In this document: piece after piece, positions 24,785-34,024 of the stretch
How positions within the stretch are numbered: the first letter of the stretch is position 1
Layout: each line of letters begins with the position of its first letter
DNA from: Cellulophaga sp. Hel_I_12
Lineage (GTDB): Bacteria; Bacteroidota; Bacteroidia; Flavobacteriales; Flavobacteriaceae
NCBI RefSeq assembly: GCF_000799565.1
Contig: NZ_JUHB01000001.1
Coordinates: 2,359,501 to 2,423,500, forward strand
DNA length: 64,000 bases
Direction of reading: 5' to 3'
The notes under the pieces: model-generated
What the model saw: only the letters and a program-made list of their open reading frames with translations
Database searches by the model: none
Told to the model about the DNA's origin: nothing
Translations under genes and position numbers: made by a program

Positions 24785-25774
24785 TTATTTTACTTCATTT
24801 ACTAATTCTTGGTTTTTTTCAAAAGCCTTAATATTATCCAATGTCGTCGTGGTAATTTCGGCCATCGCTTCTTTCGTAAAAAATGCTTGATGAGAAGTGA
24901 TCAATACATTGGGAAAACTATTGAGTCGTAATAAAAGATCATCTGGTATGATACGTTCTGAAAAATCTTCAAAAAAAAGATTTTCTTCTTGTTCATAAAC
25001 ATCAATTCCTAAGTAGCCGATTTTTTTATTCGAAAGCCCTTGGATGACATCGAATGTATTTATCAATGCACCTCTACTGGTATTGATAATCATAACCCCT
25101 TCTTTCATTTGAGCTATAGACGTTTTGTTGATGATATGTTTGGTATTGCTATTTAATGGGCAATGTAAAGACAAAATATCTGATTGTTTAAATACCTCAT
25201 GTACTGGAAGATAACGTACGCCTAAAGCGATCAATTCTTCTGATTGTAAAACATCAAAAGCAATAATCTTACAGCCAAATCCTATCATTATTTGGCAAAA
25301 GGTTTTACCAATCTGACCCGTGCCAATGACGCCAATGGTCTTACCCTTTAGATTAAACCCAATTAAATTTTTTAATGAAAAGTTTCCTTCTCGGACTCTA
25401 TTGTAGGCTTTGTGTGTTTTTCTGTTTAAGGTTAGTATTAAGGCCACTGCATGTTCCGATACTGCCTCAGGGGAGTATGCGGGCACACGAACAACTTTAA
25501 TGTGCTTGTTTTTCGCAGCTTCAACATCAACATTATTAAATCCGGCGCATCGTAATACAATTAGTTTAACGCCATTTTTTGAAAGTATTTCAATGGTATT
25601 TTTATCCACATTATCGTTTACAAAAACGCATACGACATCAAAGCCTATGGTTAGATTAGCCGTGTCACTAGTAAGCGCTGTTTCAAAGAACGAAAAACTA
25701 TTCGAAACATCTTTGCTATACTTTTCAAAATATTCTTGATCATATGATTTTGTACTAAATACGGCTATCTTCAT
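24785..25774 (-). CDS. ldhA: D-lactate dehydrogenase (2-hydroxyacid dehydrogenase family)
   Basis: 329 residues, the usual length. It reduces pyruvate to D-lactate with NADH in the cytoplasm, a fermentative step that regenerates NAD+. The catalytic domain comes first. The NAD-binding fold begins at GVIGTGQIG (about 148-156). The active-site residues of the family are in place: Arg234 in NTSRGALI, Glu263 in DVYEQEENLF and His295 in TSHQAFFT. The DVYEQEENLFFED string is typical of D-lactate dehydrogenases of the LdhA type rather than glycerate or formate dehydrogenases. The gene stands alone, with long gaps on both sides. Confidence 0.88.
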   Translation of the reverse strand: MKIAVFSTKSYDQEYFEKYSKDVSNSFSFFETALTSDTANLTIGFDVVCVFVNDNVDKNTIEILSKNGVKLIVLRCAGFNNVDVEAAKNKHIKVVRVPAYSPEAVSEHAVALILTLNRKTHKAYNRVREGNFSLKNLIGFNLKGKTIGVIGTGQIGKTFCQIMIGFGCKIIAFDVLQSEELIALGVRYLPVHEVFKQSDILSLHCPLNSNTKHIINKTSIAQMKEGVMIINTSRGALINTFDVIQGLSNKKIGYLGIDVYEQEENLFFEDFSERIIPDDLLLRLNSFPNVLITSHQAFFTKEAMAEITTTTLDNIKAFEKNQELVNEVK

Positions 25775-25903
25775 AGGAATATGCTGATTTTTTGCAAATA
25801 GATTGCTTTCTATATTTTTAATTCCTGTTTTTTATTTGCGACATACCCGCCAAGTTTAAGCCTAAAAAAATGCCCTATTCCTGAGCTTGCTTTTTTTAGA
25901 TGT

Positions 25904-27631
25904 TTAATCTTTTGCCTGATAAACGACCTTTCCATCAAAAATAGTCATTGCTATTTTAGTCTTTAAAATATCATCTTCGGGAACGGTCATTAAATCTTGA
26001 TTGTAAATCGTAAAATCGGCCAGCTTACCAGCACTGATAGAGCCTTTAATCGCTTCTTCAAAAGCACCATAAGCAGCGTCTAAAGTATATGATTTTAAAG
26101 CTTGAGCTCTGGTCATTTTTTGTTCGGGTTCGTAACCACCTTCTGGCATCCCTTTCAATGTTTTTCTACTCACGCTGGCATAAAAACTAGCAATAGGGTT
26201 AATAGGTTCTACCGGAACATCGGTACCATTTACAATGGGAACACCACTTTGCAATAAGGCTTGCCACATATAGGCGCCTTCCTTAATGCGTTTTTCCCCT
26301 AAACGATCAATAGCCCAAGGCCTGTCGGAAGACATGTGCACCGCTTGCATCGCGGGAATCACACTTAATTCGGCAAACCTAGGAATATCATCTGGATGCA
26401 AATGCTGTGCGTGCTCAATACGAAACCTATGATCGGTACCTAATTTTGAAGCTTCATTTAATGCAGCCTCATAGCGATCTAGAATTTCTCTATTGGCCCT
26501 ATCCCCTATGGCATGGGCACATACTTGAAACCCATGCTGTAAGCCATTTAATGCCGTTTCTTTCACAAATTCCATCGGAAGTGTTTCATGGCCAAAATGG
26601 TCTGGACGGTCTGTGTAGGGTTCTAAAAGCCAAGCCCCGCGTGCTCCTAAAGCTCCATCACAATTTAATTTTACCGAACGAATGGTAAAACGATGGTCTG
26701 GATCTACCTGTGGTCCTTTTGAGTACCACTCCTTCAGCAGTTCTTCATCCCATCCCGTAAGCATGGCATAAATTCTTATCCCCATATTATCCTTCGCTTT
26801 CATTTCATCATAAAGAGATATGGCTTCTCGACCAATCCCCGCATCATGAAAACTAGTTATCCCGTTTTTATAACAGGCTTCGACAGCTAGATTAAAAGCT
26901 TGGGTATTTGTTTCTGTGGTCTTTTGAGGGATGTGCTTACCAATTAAGGATTGCGCACGCTCATTAAAAATACCAGTGGGTCTACCCGATTTATCAACGA
27001 TTACTTCGCCACCTTCAATTTCAAAGCTTTTAAAACCTTCTGGATTTACCACTTGTAAACCAGCAATTTCCATTGCTTTTTCATTGGCAAAGCCCGCATG
27101 GCCACTAGCGTGACTTAAATATACAGGATTGTCAGGAGACACCTCACTAAGCCTATAGTGTGTTTGAAAGCCCATGACATTGTCAGAAGGAATACTATCC
27201 CACTTACTTTGGTGCCAACCTCTGCCTACAATCCACTCACCCGGTTTCGCCGTTTTTACGCGTTCTGCCACCGCATCAATAATTTCTTGGTAGCTGTTCG
27301 TATTCATTAGATCGAGCTGTAGTTCATTATAGCCTAAACCCATAAAATGACCATGGCCTTCAATTAAACCTGGCGTCATGGTCTTTCCTTGTAAGTCCAT
27401 ATCTTGGGTTTGTTCGTTTTTGTAGCTCTCCGCTTCGGCCAAACTTCCCGCAAAAAGAATGGTGTTATCTTTTATAGCTACTGCCTCAACGGTGGTTTGG
27501 GTCGAGTCGACCGTGTAAATGGTTCCCCCATGAATAATCATGGTGGCAAATTCTTTGTTCGAATCGGCACAAGAACCCAAAAATAGTAGGGCAATGGCCA
27601 TGGTGCCTAAAAGAGAAAATCGTGATGACAT
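25904..27631 (-). CDS. YtcJ-like amidohydrolase, exported lipoprotein
   Basis: 575 residues. The N terminus ends in the lipobox FLGSC (Cys21), so the enzyme should be anchored on the outside of a membrane. It belongs to the amidohydrolase 3 family (YtcJ-like), metal-dependent hydrolases of C-N bonds; the substrate is not predictable. Metal-ligand motifs seen are EGHGHF (His93 and His95), CAHAIGDRANR, RIEHAQHLHPDD and the Asp in NGTDVPVEP. An N-terminal beta-sandwich segment (GGTIYTVDS) and its C-terminal half (ADFTIYN) frame the barrel, as usual. The amidase lipoprotein gene lies upstream on the same strand, 129 bases away, so joint use in amide or peptide breakdown is possible. Confidence 0.88.
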   Translation of the reverse strand: MSSRFSLLGTMAIALLFLGSCADSNKEFATMIIHGGTIYTVDSTQTTVEAVAIKDNTILFAGSLAEAESYKNEQTQDMDLQGKTMTPGLIEGHGHFMGLGYNELQLDLMNTNSYQEIIDAVAERVKTAKPGEWIVGRGWHQSKWDSIPSDNVMGFQTHYRLSEVSPDNPVYLSHASGHAGFANEKAMEIAGLQVVNPEGFKSFEIEGGEVIVDKSGRPTGIFNERAQSLIGKHIPQKTTETNTQAFNLAVEACYKNGITSFHDAGIGREAISLYDEMKAKDNMGIRIYAMLTGWDEELLKEWYSKGPQVDPDHRFTIRSVKLNCDGALGARGAWLLEPYTDRPDHFGHETLPMEFVKETALNGLQHGFQVCAHAIGDRANREILDRYEAALNEASKLGTDHRFRIEHAQHLHPDDIPRFAELSVIPAMQAVHMSSDRPWAIDRLGEKRIKEGAYMWQALLQSGVPIVNGTDVPVEPINPIASFYASVSRKTLKGMPEGGYEPEQKMTRAQALKSYTLDAAYGAFEEAIKGSISAGKLADFTIYNQDLMTVPEDDILKTKIAMTIFDGKVVYQAKD

Positions 27632-27760
27632 AGTATTTATTTTTATATGTGTAAGTTACATTATTTAGAGCATATGGATCATTTTGACTTTTCTATTTTT
27701 TTTGGGCCTCTACTTTAACTCCTTATGCTTATGCTTTTGGTTTCTAGTGATAGCCTTCCT

Positions 27761-29296
27761 CTAAAGTGATGGTGGAATTCTGTGTTTTGTACCCTGCTCG
27801 TAGCCATAGGTTATTTTGATTAAAGTTGGCTCGTCATACATCCTTCCAAGAAATTGAAGACCTGCAGGCAGCTGTTCAGCACTAAAACCCATGGGGACTG
27901 TAAAGGCGGGTTGTCCTGTATGAGGTGCAATTATTTGGCTGTTATCTCCTTTATATTCTTCCTGAAAACGGTCAAAATGGGCTGGTTTATTATTCCATGA
28001 GGGATAGATAATTGCCTGTATATTTAAGGAGTCCATAACATTTTCTATGGCTTCTCGAAAAGCAATTCTATGTACATCATGGTACGCATCTAAACATTCG
28101 GCATCAGAATCTCCCCACCTTCCTTTCGCCGTGGTACTCTCTATTAATTGTTCTTTTGAATAGTCAGAAGTGCTACCGATTCTAATAATATCTTCTAAGG
28201 TTTTAAGGCTGTCTCTTTTTACATAGGTCGCTAAAAAAGACTCCACATCAGTTCTAAAGCTAGCGCACCATTGGTTTTGTCTAAGCCTGCTAAAATTAGG
28301 AATTACTAGGGGGTCAATGATGACAGCGCCTAAGGAATCTAAATCCGAAATTGCTTTTTCAAATAAAACTTGAATATCAGTATCAATTTTATCATCGCTG
28401 AGCTCCCTAAGAACACCTATTCTAGCCCCCTCTAAGCCATTTGCAACTAAATATTGTCGATAGTTCTCAGGTGTTTTATTGATAGAATTTTGAGTACTAG
28501 GGTCTTTTGCATCTACACCCACCATTACTTCCATTATTTTTGTGGCATCTTCGACGCTGCGGCACATGGGGCCGACCACATCATTTCTTAAAAATAAAGG
28601 AACGATTCCTTCTCTACTGATGAGGCCAATCGTAGTTCTAAACCCTACTAGCGCTGTGTGCGATGAAGGGCCTCGAATAGAATTCCCTGTATCAGTACCC
28701 AAACCACCTAGGGCAAAGTTTGCAGCCACCGCTGCCGCCGTACCACCGCTTGAACCCGCAGGAACATAATCGCGATTGTAAGGGTTTAAGGTTGTTCCAT
28801 GGGTAGAGCTTTCTGTATGCTTGGCAGAAAAGGCCCATTCGGCCATATTTGATTTTGCGAGAATAATTGCACCTGCCTCTATAAGTTTATCAATCACAAA
28901 TGCGTTTTCGTCCGGAACAAAATCTTGAAGGGCGAAAGCACCAGCAGTCGTCGGTAAACCTGTTGTGTTGATGTTGTCTTTAATGATAATCGGAATACCA
29001 TGAAGCGGGCGTAAAACCTTGGTACGCTGGTATTCTTCGTCAAGAGCACATGCTGTTTGTTCCGCATTAGGATTGATGATCGTGATGGCATTAATTTTGT
29101 CATCACTGGTATGTATAGCTTCTATATAGGCCTTCACTAGCTCTTGACTATTGTATTCACCTTCCTCATAGGCTTTGTGAATAGCAGTAATGCTTAGTTC
29201 TTCAATCTTGAAATTCTTTTTTTGCTCCGTTGGTTTACAAGAACTTACACAAACAAAAAGCAGCGTAAATCTTGCAAAAAATTTAAATATATTCAT
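27761..29296 (-). CDS. Amidase (amidase signature family), exported lipoprotein
   Basis: 511 residues. The N terminus MNIFKFFARFTLLFVCVSSC ends in a lipobox Cys20. The amidase signature is complete: Lys106 in IIIKDNINTTG, the GSSGGTAAAVAA segment with Ser182/Ser183, and the likely nucleophile Ser206 in GTDTGNSIRGP. This Ser-cisSer-Lys triad hydrolyses amides. GatA of the tRNA amidotransferase has the same fold, but a lipoprotein signal and no GatB/GatC neighbours argue against that role. The amidohydrolase lipoprotein gene follows on the same strand. Substrate unknown. Confidence 0.88.
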   Translation of the reverse strand: MNIFKFFARFTLLFVCVSSCKPTEQKKNFKIEELSITAIHKAYEEGEYNSQELVKAYIEAIHTSDDKINAITIINPNAEQTACALDEEYQRTKVLRPLHGIPIIIKDNINTTGLPTTAGAFALQDFVPDENAFVIDKLIEAGAIILAKSNMAEWAFSAKHTESSTHGTTLNPYNRDYVPAGSSGGTAAAVAANFALGGLGTDTGNSIRGPSSHTALVGFRTTIGLISREGIVPLFLRNDVVGPMCRSVEDATKIMEVMVGVDAKDPSTQNSINKTPENYRQYLVANGLEGARIGVLRELSDDKIDTDIQVLFEKAISDLDSLGAVIIDPLVIPNFSRLRQNQWCASFRTDVESFLATYVKRDSLKTLEDIIRIGSTSDYSKEQLIESTTAKGRWGDSDAECLDAYHDVHRIAFREAIENVMDSLNIQAIIYPSWNNKPAHFDRFQEEYKGDNSQIIAPHTGQPAFTVPMGFSAEQLPAGLQFLGRMYDEPTLIKITYGYEQGTKHRIPPSL

Positions 29297-29620
29297 GGTA
29301 TTATTTTGGTTATACTATGCTTGATAATAAAAAGTAATGCGCTGAACAGTCAGTTTTATTTTGATGCCCCTAAGCGCTGGATTAAAGATAGCACAATTGC
29401 TTTGTACCCCCAAAAAATGGTAAACTAAGCCCAGTGGATATCATACAATTTGCCTTTTAAATCTTTTAGATGAAATTTGTAAATACCTGACTCACCTAAT
29501 TTGTACCTCTAGTTCCTTTGTCTATTTCTTTCATTGATGGGGATTAAAATACCGTATCGATGCTGCTGTACATTTGTTTTTTCTTCTCTTGGGTTTTGGA
29601 TAGGCTACTACTTCTATTTT
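29297..29620. other. Intergenic region upstream of the amidase gene
   Basis: 324 bases between the amidase start and the dehydrogenase stop. No exact TAnnTTTG box, terminator hairpin or open frame of note was seen in it. Confidence 0.5.
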
Positions 29621-30430
29621 TTATTCTGGTTTTGGACCTTTGGCAACAATAGTTCTCACCAAGCTAGGAAACCAGCGCTGCAACCAAACAAAAACTCTTC
29701 CGTGCGTTGTGAAAATATAGGTTCTTTTTCGCTTAATTATGGCTTTCACGATAACTTTTGCCGCTTTATCTGTTGGCCACATTAATTTTGACGGACGTGG
29801 ATCTGAACGTTCAGGATGCCAAAGGCCTTCATTATCAATTCTGGCAATCTCAGACTCCACAAAGCCAGGATGTATCGTTGTACAGGTCACCCCAGTACCC
29901 TTTAATTCAACTTGTAAAGTCAGACCAATCGAATGAACCGCTGCTTTTGACGCGCCATAGGCACCTACATTAGGATTAGGAAGATAAGCCCCTACACTGC
30001 CGAGTAAACCAATCCGACCCCGGTTTTGCTTCAAGTGTGGTAGCGCATATTTTACTGTTAAGGCTAAGCCTGTGACATTGCCTCGTAATTGTCTGTCCCA
30101 ATCTTTAGCCGTTAATTTAGCTATACTTCCAAAAACACCAAATCCAGCATTGGCCACAGTAATATCTAAACGTCCCCAAGCGCTTATAATTCTTTGAACA
30201 GCATCTTCTATGGATGCTTCTTCCATAATATCAACAGGGACGACCAATACTTCACCACCCGAATGGCGAATCTCTAGAGCGATTTTTTCTAATAGTTCTT
30301 TGCGTCTGGCAGAAACAACCACTTTATATCCTAATCTTGCCCACTCAAAGGCCATGGCCTTGCCTATTCCGGACGAAGCACCTGTTATCCAAACAACCTT
30401 TTCTTTTGTATGTGTTATGGCTTGTTTCAT
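29621..30430 (-). CDS. Short-chain dehydrogenase/reductase (SDR family)
   Basis: 269 residues. A classical SDR with the nucleotide motif TGASSGIG (16-23), NAG in VANAGFG (about 93-95), and the catalytic Ser145, Tyr158 and Lys162 (YGASK). An Arg-rich turn after the second strand (SARRKEL) suggests NADP(H). No signal peptide, so cytoplasmic. The last 30 residues (VFVWLQRWFPSLVRTIVAKG) look amphipathic or membrane-associated, as in several SDRs that act on lipids. Substrate not predictable. It sits 108 bases downstream of the alpha/beta hydrolase gene on the same strand. Confidence 0.87.
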   Translation of the reverse strand: MKQAITHTKEKVVWITGASSGIGKAMAFEWARLGYKVVVSARRKELLEKIALEIRHSGGEVLVVPVDIMEEASIEDAVQRIISAWGRLDITVANAGFGVFGSIAKLTAKDWDRQLRGNVTGLALTVKYALPHLKQNRGRIGLLGSVGAYLPNPNVGAYGASKAAVHSIGLTLQVELKGTGVTCTTIHPGFVESEIARIDNEGLWHPERSDPRPSKLMWPTDKAAKVIVKAIIKRKRTYIFTTHGRVFVWLQRWFPSLVRTIVAKGPKPE

Positions 30431-30538
30431 TTCGTTTGACGCTTATATTTTCAGGTTATTGATGGGAAGAACAACGCTTCTTTGGATTAAATTCGCACTC
30501 GTTATTTTAGGAGTAAAGACCCCTTTTGAAGAAAGGCA

Positions 30539-31495
30539 CTATTCATTAAAACTATCTATAAATGCGCTTAATGAATGAATAAATTCTTCTCTGGGTGTTT
30601 CCATAAAGGCGGCATGGTCTCCACCTGCAATGACACGCCAACTTTTATCAGATGATTTTAACCGCGTAAATAGTTTAGCCTGATGTGCTGTGGGTGACAG
30701 TGGATCGAACTCTCCTTGCAAAAGTAACACGGGTACGGTGATTAATGAAGGGTCAATAGCATTATAGTCACTTTCATTTTTCCAATCAACGCGGATAGGG
30801 TCACTCGCTAAGGCCATTTTTACATAGGTATCAATCGACTTTTGGCTTATGCTTCCTGGGGTGATAAAATCACTGGCAGCGCTTTCAGCCGTATTTATGC
30901 GTTTCTCTAACTGCATATCACTTGAACTCTCAGGGATTTCAACGTCTAAATCTTGCCAATAACCAAAAACCGTTAAACTTGCTATTTTAGTTGCATTTTG
31001 TTGCGTTGCTAATAAGGATAGTGTGGATCCCATAGACCAACCAAATAGGTGCACTTTACGATCCTTATTTTGAGCAGAAATCCAATCTAAAACCGTCAAA
31101 ATATCCTTTGAAGCCTTATTGGGTGTAGCCCATTCTGTGGCATCTCTTGGTGTGCCTCCATAACCTCGTAAATCAATAGCGTATGTGGTATAGCCTTGGG
31201 CCACCAAACCATCCATCAAAGATAAATCTTCACCTTCTACTTGCAAATCAAAATCAGGAACGCCGCTCCACGTGCGCCCATGCACAAAGAGCATAAGGCC
31301 TTTAGGATTTTCTGCTTTCTTTTCCCAAACTGCCATAGGATGGCCCTCTGATATTACCTTATGTTTTAACAGGGCGTTGCTAACAAAGCTTGTCGCTGTT
31401 CTAGGGTTTTCAGCGTTTTTATTTTCTGTTTTACAGCCTATGGCTACTAGTACGATAAGAACTAGTAAGAATTTATTATTTAAAATATTTTTCAT
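30539..31495 (-). CDS. Alpha/beta hydrolase, exported lipoprotein
   Basis: 318 residues. The N terminus ends in the lipobox VAIGC (Cys21). The fold is shown by the oxyanion string FVHGRTWSG (about 70-78), nucleophile elbow GWSMGS (Ser154), acid Asp264 in GEFDPLSP and His294 in GGDHAAF. It is probably an esterase, lipase-like enzyme or peptidase of the envelope. The exact substrate is unknown. Both neighbours lie on the same strand with gaps of over 100 bases, so single-gene transcription is likely. Confidence 0.85.
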   Translation of the reverse strand: MKNILNNKFLLVLIVLVAIGCKTENKNAENPRTATSFVSNALLKHKVISEGHPMAVWEKKAENPKGLMLFVHGRTWSGVPDFDLQVEGEDLSLMDGLVAQGYTTYAIDLRGYGGTPRDATEWATPNKASKDILTVLDWISAQNKDRKVHLFGWSMGSTLSLLATQQNATKIASLTVFGYWQDLDVEIPESSSDMQLEKRINTAESAASDFITPGSISQKSIDTYVKMALASDPIRVDWKNESDYNAIDPSLITVPVLLLQGEFDPLSPTAHQAKLFTRLKSSDKSWRVIAGGDHAAFMETPREEFIHSLSAFIDSFNE

Positions 31496-31548
31496 TAGAA
31501 TACTCTTTTAATGCATTAATGCTTTTGATTTTTGATAAGGTTGCTAAT

Positions 31549-31594
31549 GTTAGGTGTATGATTCATGGCTTCTTTAAACACCTAATTTAGTACA
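31549..31594. repeat. Palindromic intergenic element E1 with TTAGGTGT/ACACCTAA arms
   Basis: Perfect 8-base arms at 31550-31557 and 31578-31585, extended outward by matching CTAA/TTAG. The right end carries a string beginning TTTAAACACC (31573-31594) that recurs with small changes at 32263-32283 and 41394-41414. The left edge reads GTTAGGT. It lies between the acetyltransferase stop and the hydrolase start. Confidence 0.5.
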
Positions 31595-31700
31595 TACAAA
31601 TAATATAGAAAATACAATAGGATTTTAATACGCTGACTTCCGCCAGCAATTCATTGTTTCGGTTTAGTCACCAGGATTTTCCGATGCCATGAATTTCCTG

Positions 31701-32207
31701 TTAAAGGCTCATTTGAAATAAACAAACGGTGGCATTACTGTAATGCGCCGGAAGTTGAGACGTATCTTTTAATTTGGATAAGCCTAAAAAATCGAACCCA
31801 CATTTTTTATAATACCTAATGAGGCCCATATTTTCTCCTACAGTATCCATTCGTACATACTTTTTATGATGCTGTTTGGCATAGGCTTTTGACCAATGTA
31901 CAATTTCGCGTACTAAATTTCGACCTCTAAAGTTTGGGCTTGTCGCAATACGATGAATATAAACTGCGGGATCTTCGTTTCTTTTTTCCCAAATTTGAGC
32001 ATCACTTTCTGTAATTGCCCAAACACAGGCAATTTCATTATCTACTACTATTTTATATTGTCGGTTTTCTGCAATTTCTTGTTGAATTAATTTTCTGTCG
32101 AACATCGGCCAAGGAACTGCTGATTTCGTTTTTTGAAAGTCGGTGGCTAATTTATAAAGTTCAAATATGCTATCAATATCTTCACTTTCGCTATTACATA
32201 TGTGCAT
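31701..32207 (-). CDS. GNAT family N-acetyltransferase
   Basis: 168 residues. The acetyl-CoA-binding motif A is clear: YIHRIATSPNFRGRNLVREI (about 83-102). It is followed by the motif B-like YYKKCGFDFLG. The protein moves an acetyl group from acetyl-CoA to an amine; the acceptor cannot be predicted. No signal peptide. It is a single gene on the minus strand in the accessory stretch, with palindromic intergenic DNA after its stop. Confidence 0.82.
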   Translation of the reverse strand: MHICNSESEDIDSIFELYKLATDFQKTKSAVPWPMFDRKLIQQEIAENRQYKIVVDNEIACVWAITESDAQIWEKRNEDPAVYIHRIATSPNFRGRNLVREIVHWSKAYAKQHHKKYVRMDTVGENMGLIRYYKKCGFDFLGLSKLKDTSQLPAHYSNATVCLFQMSL

Positions 32208-32226
32208 AGGCCTGTTGTTTGTTTCG

Positions 32227-32283
32227 CTTGCTTAGCAAGTATCGTATGTGGTTTCGAGCTTTTTTAAACACTAATTTAGTACA
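32227..32283. repeat. Intergenic element with a CTTGC-TTA-GCAAG palindrome and shared repeat
   Basis: A perfect 5-base-arm palindrome lies at 32227-32239, and a string starting TTTAAACACTAATTTAG lies at 32263-32283. The latter matches the repeat in the element at 31573-31594. It follows the stop of the CrtO-like membrane protein gene. Confidence 0.4.
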
Positions 32284-32336
32284 ACTTTCTGCTACCAGTA
32301 CTTATCTTTAGGTTTAAGTCCTTTCCCATCTTTTTG

Positions 32337-32894
32337 TCACATTTTTTTTAGCAATCGTTGAATGGGTATTCGATGTTTACGCTGAAGTAGTATCGGGTAA
32401 AAATTCAGTATAACGTTCAAAGGTTGCATCCACATAAAAACATAGGTGTGCCCTTTAAAAAGCAAGACCAGAGAAAGCGCAAAAACCAAAATGAATGCCA
32501 TAAGATGTCCAAATTCAGATTGCTTGGTATGGTAATTAAAAAGTAAAATGCCCGATTTTGTACCGTTAAAATATTTTTTATTCTCTTTTTTTCGATAAAA
32601 AGTTTTCAAAAGAAACCACCTAAAATAGGCAACGCCAAGCCATGTATACCATATATGAAGCGTTTTTGGGTTTTCAATTTGATAGTACTTCTTCGGTAAA
32701 ATTTTGTTGGTGGGGTACACAAAGCCTAAGAAAGCTAGAACACCTGTGATTAAAAAGGTAAAGGCAATAGCGGATACACTAATGGCCAAAAGTGAAAATT
32801 TTTCTGGTGCTACCTCAAAAAAAGTGATGGTCAGCTTGTAGGTGTTATAGGCTAAAAAAGCAGCAAGCATCGTGAATACAATTTTTTTTGCCAT
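32337..32894 (-). CDS. Membrane protein resembling CrtO-type glycosyl-carotenoid acyltransferases
   Basis: 185 residues with about four hydrophobic spans (near 4-25, 33-60, 85-105 and 128-150). The C-terminal pattern, with EFGH near 126-129 and then NVILNFYPILLQRKHRIPIQ, matches the N-YP--LQR-NR style ending of the small CrtO acyltransferase-like family. That family adds a fatty acid to a glycosylated carotenoid in some bacteria. The likeness is by motif only, and no carotenoid genes are in the window. An integral membrane protein of unknown function is the safe reading. Confidence 0.55.
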   Translation of the reverse strand: MAKKIVFTMLAAFLAYNTYKLTITFFEVAPEKFSLLAISVSAIAFTFLITGVLAFLGFVYPTNKILPKKYYQIENPKTLHIWYTWLGVAYFRWFLLKTFYRKKENKKYFNGTKSGILLFNYHTKQSEFGHLMAFILVFALSLVLLFKGHTYVFMWMQPLNVILNFYPILLQRKHRIPIQRLLKKM

Positions 32895-32949
32895 ATGCTT
32901 TCTTTTAAAATCTTTTTACCTTGTGTTGACTTTCTGTTTTCTGCCTCAT

Positions 32950-33037
32950 GTTAAATATATGGTAAGTAGGGCAAAAACCAAACCTTTATTTTAGGTCAAA
33001 GACTAACCAGCCCTATTTGCTGTATATCATGTTGGCC
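32950..33037. repeat. Palindromic intergenic element E2, 18-base wobble-paired arms
   Basis: Arms at 32955-32972 and 33010-33027 pair over 18 bases. All four mismatches are G-T wobbles in the folded strand, with a 37-base loop. The left edge reads GTTAAAT and the right edge GTTGGCC. It starts 8 bases after the PhzF stop codon in the direction of transcription. Confidence 0.55.
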
Positions 33038-33044
33038 GTAATTT

Positions 33045-33833
33045 TTATTCAGTCCATATATTTCCGATAGAATAGGTTTTCGCTTTTCCGCTGATGATTA
33101 CTCTATCGCTTTTATTTATGCATTGTAACGCTCCACCTCTATCCGAAATTTGTAGTGCCTTAAGTTTTTCTTTTCCAAGTCTCATTGACCAAAACGGGAT
33201 TAATGAGCAATGGGCTGAACCAGTTACTGGGTCTTCTAAAATTGAAGCTTGTGGTGTAAAAAACCTCGAAACAAAATCACAATTTTCTCCTTTAGCTGTA
33301 GTAATTACTCCGCCTGTACCAAGGTTTATTTGGTCAAAGATTTGCCTATCAATTTTGATATTCTCAACTTCTTGCTTTGTGTCATACACCAACATATAAT
33401 CTCTCGATTTAAAAACTTCTTTAGGTTGTATGTTTAGTGATTTTTTAATTATTTCAGGTAGCTCAGCAGCAACAGGCATTCGTGACGGGAAGTCTAAACT
33501 GTACACATCATTTTTTATGGAAACAATTACATCGCCACTTAGTGTTTCAAATATGATGCTGTCTTTTGGATAGTTTAAGATTGTTTTTAAACAATGAGTT
33601 GTTGCGAGCGTTGCGTGACCACATAAATCCATTTCAATTTCAGGGGTAAACCAGCGTAGATGTATTTTAGCTCCTTTGTCTACAAAAAAAGCCGTTTCAG
33701 CAACTGCATTTTCTTTCGTAATCTTGAATAATATAGCATTAGGCAACCAATCATTTAAAGGAACAACGCACGCAGGATTTCCGCCAAATATTTTATCTGT
33801 AAAGGCATCTATTTGATATAGTTCAAGTTTCAT
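33045..33833 (-). CDS. PhzF family isomerase
   Basis: 262 residues, the family length. Two similar half-domains are expected. The first holds FGGNPACVV and ENAVAETAFF with the catalytic Glu46. The family motif DLCGHATLATTH lies near 70-81, and the second half has EDPVTGSAHCSL near 214-225. PhzF itself isomerises a phenazine precursor. Most relatives in non-phenazine bacteria have unknown substrates, and no phenazine genes are nearby. Cytoplasmic. A promoter-like repeat lies about 40 bases upstream (33871-33895). Confidence 0.88.
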   Translation of the reverse strand: MKLELYQIDAFTDKIFGGNPACVVPLNDWLPNAILFKITKENAVAETAFFVDKGAKIHLRWFTPEIEMDLCGHATLATTHCLKTILNYPKDSIIFETLSGDVIVSIKNDVYSLDFPSRMPVAAELPEIIKKSLNIQPKEVFKSRDYMLVYDTKQEVENIKIDRQIFDQINLGTGGVITTAKGENCDFVSRFFTPQASILEDPVTGSAHCSLIPFWSMRLGKEKLKALQISDRGGALQCINKSDRVIISGKAKTYSIGNIWTE

Positions 33834-33870
33834 TATTATTATTCGTTTTACTTTCTGGTATCCATTAAAA

Positions 33871-33895
33871 ATACAAAATTATCTAGATAGGTTTT
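33871..33895 (-). promoter_or_regulatory. Repeated promoter-like segment upstream of the PhzF gene
   Basis: 25 bases identical to 35644-35668 upstream of the SOUL gene. The minus strand contains TAATTTTG, an exact TAnnTTTG -7 box (33874-33881). Transcription would start about 34 bases before the ATG at 33833. No good -33 TTG was seen. Confidence 0.55.
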
Positions 33896-33913
33896 GTGTA
33901 CGGTTCGTTGTGT

Positions 33914-34014
33914 GTTAAGCAAATCTGCCGGTGAGGTGGCGGGCATCACATCAGATAGGGTTTTCCAGATGAGCAGAGACTAAGGCATGGCTTAGCTATA
34001 ACTTTGTTGGCAGC
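33914..34014. repeat. Palindromic intergenic element E3
   Basis: The left edge is CGTTGTGTGTTAAGC and the right edge GCTATAACTTTGTTGGCAGC. An inner palindrome CTAAG-GCATGG-CTTAG lies at 33980-33995. On the minus strand it begins GCCAACAAAGTTATAGC, 11 bases past the cyanophycinase-like gene stop. Confidence 0.5.
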
Positions 34015-34024
34015 TGTGTTTTTA

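Noticed and set aside
27761..29296. Calling the amidase GatA
   Set aside because: It has a lipoprotein signal and no gatB or gatC nearby. It is better read as an exported amidase.
33914..34014. Calling E3 a true integron attC site
   Set aside because: GTTRRRY is found at one end only, and the other end does not give the facing RYYYAAC. No integrase gene is in the window. Kept as an attC-like element only.
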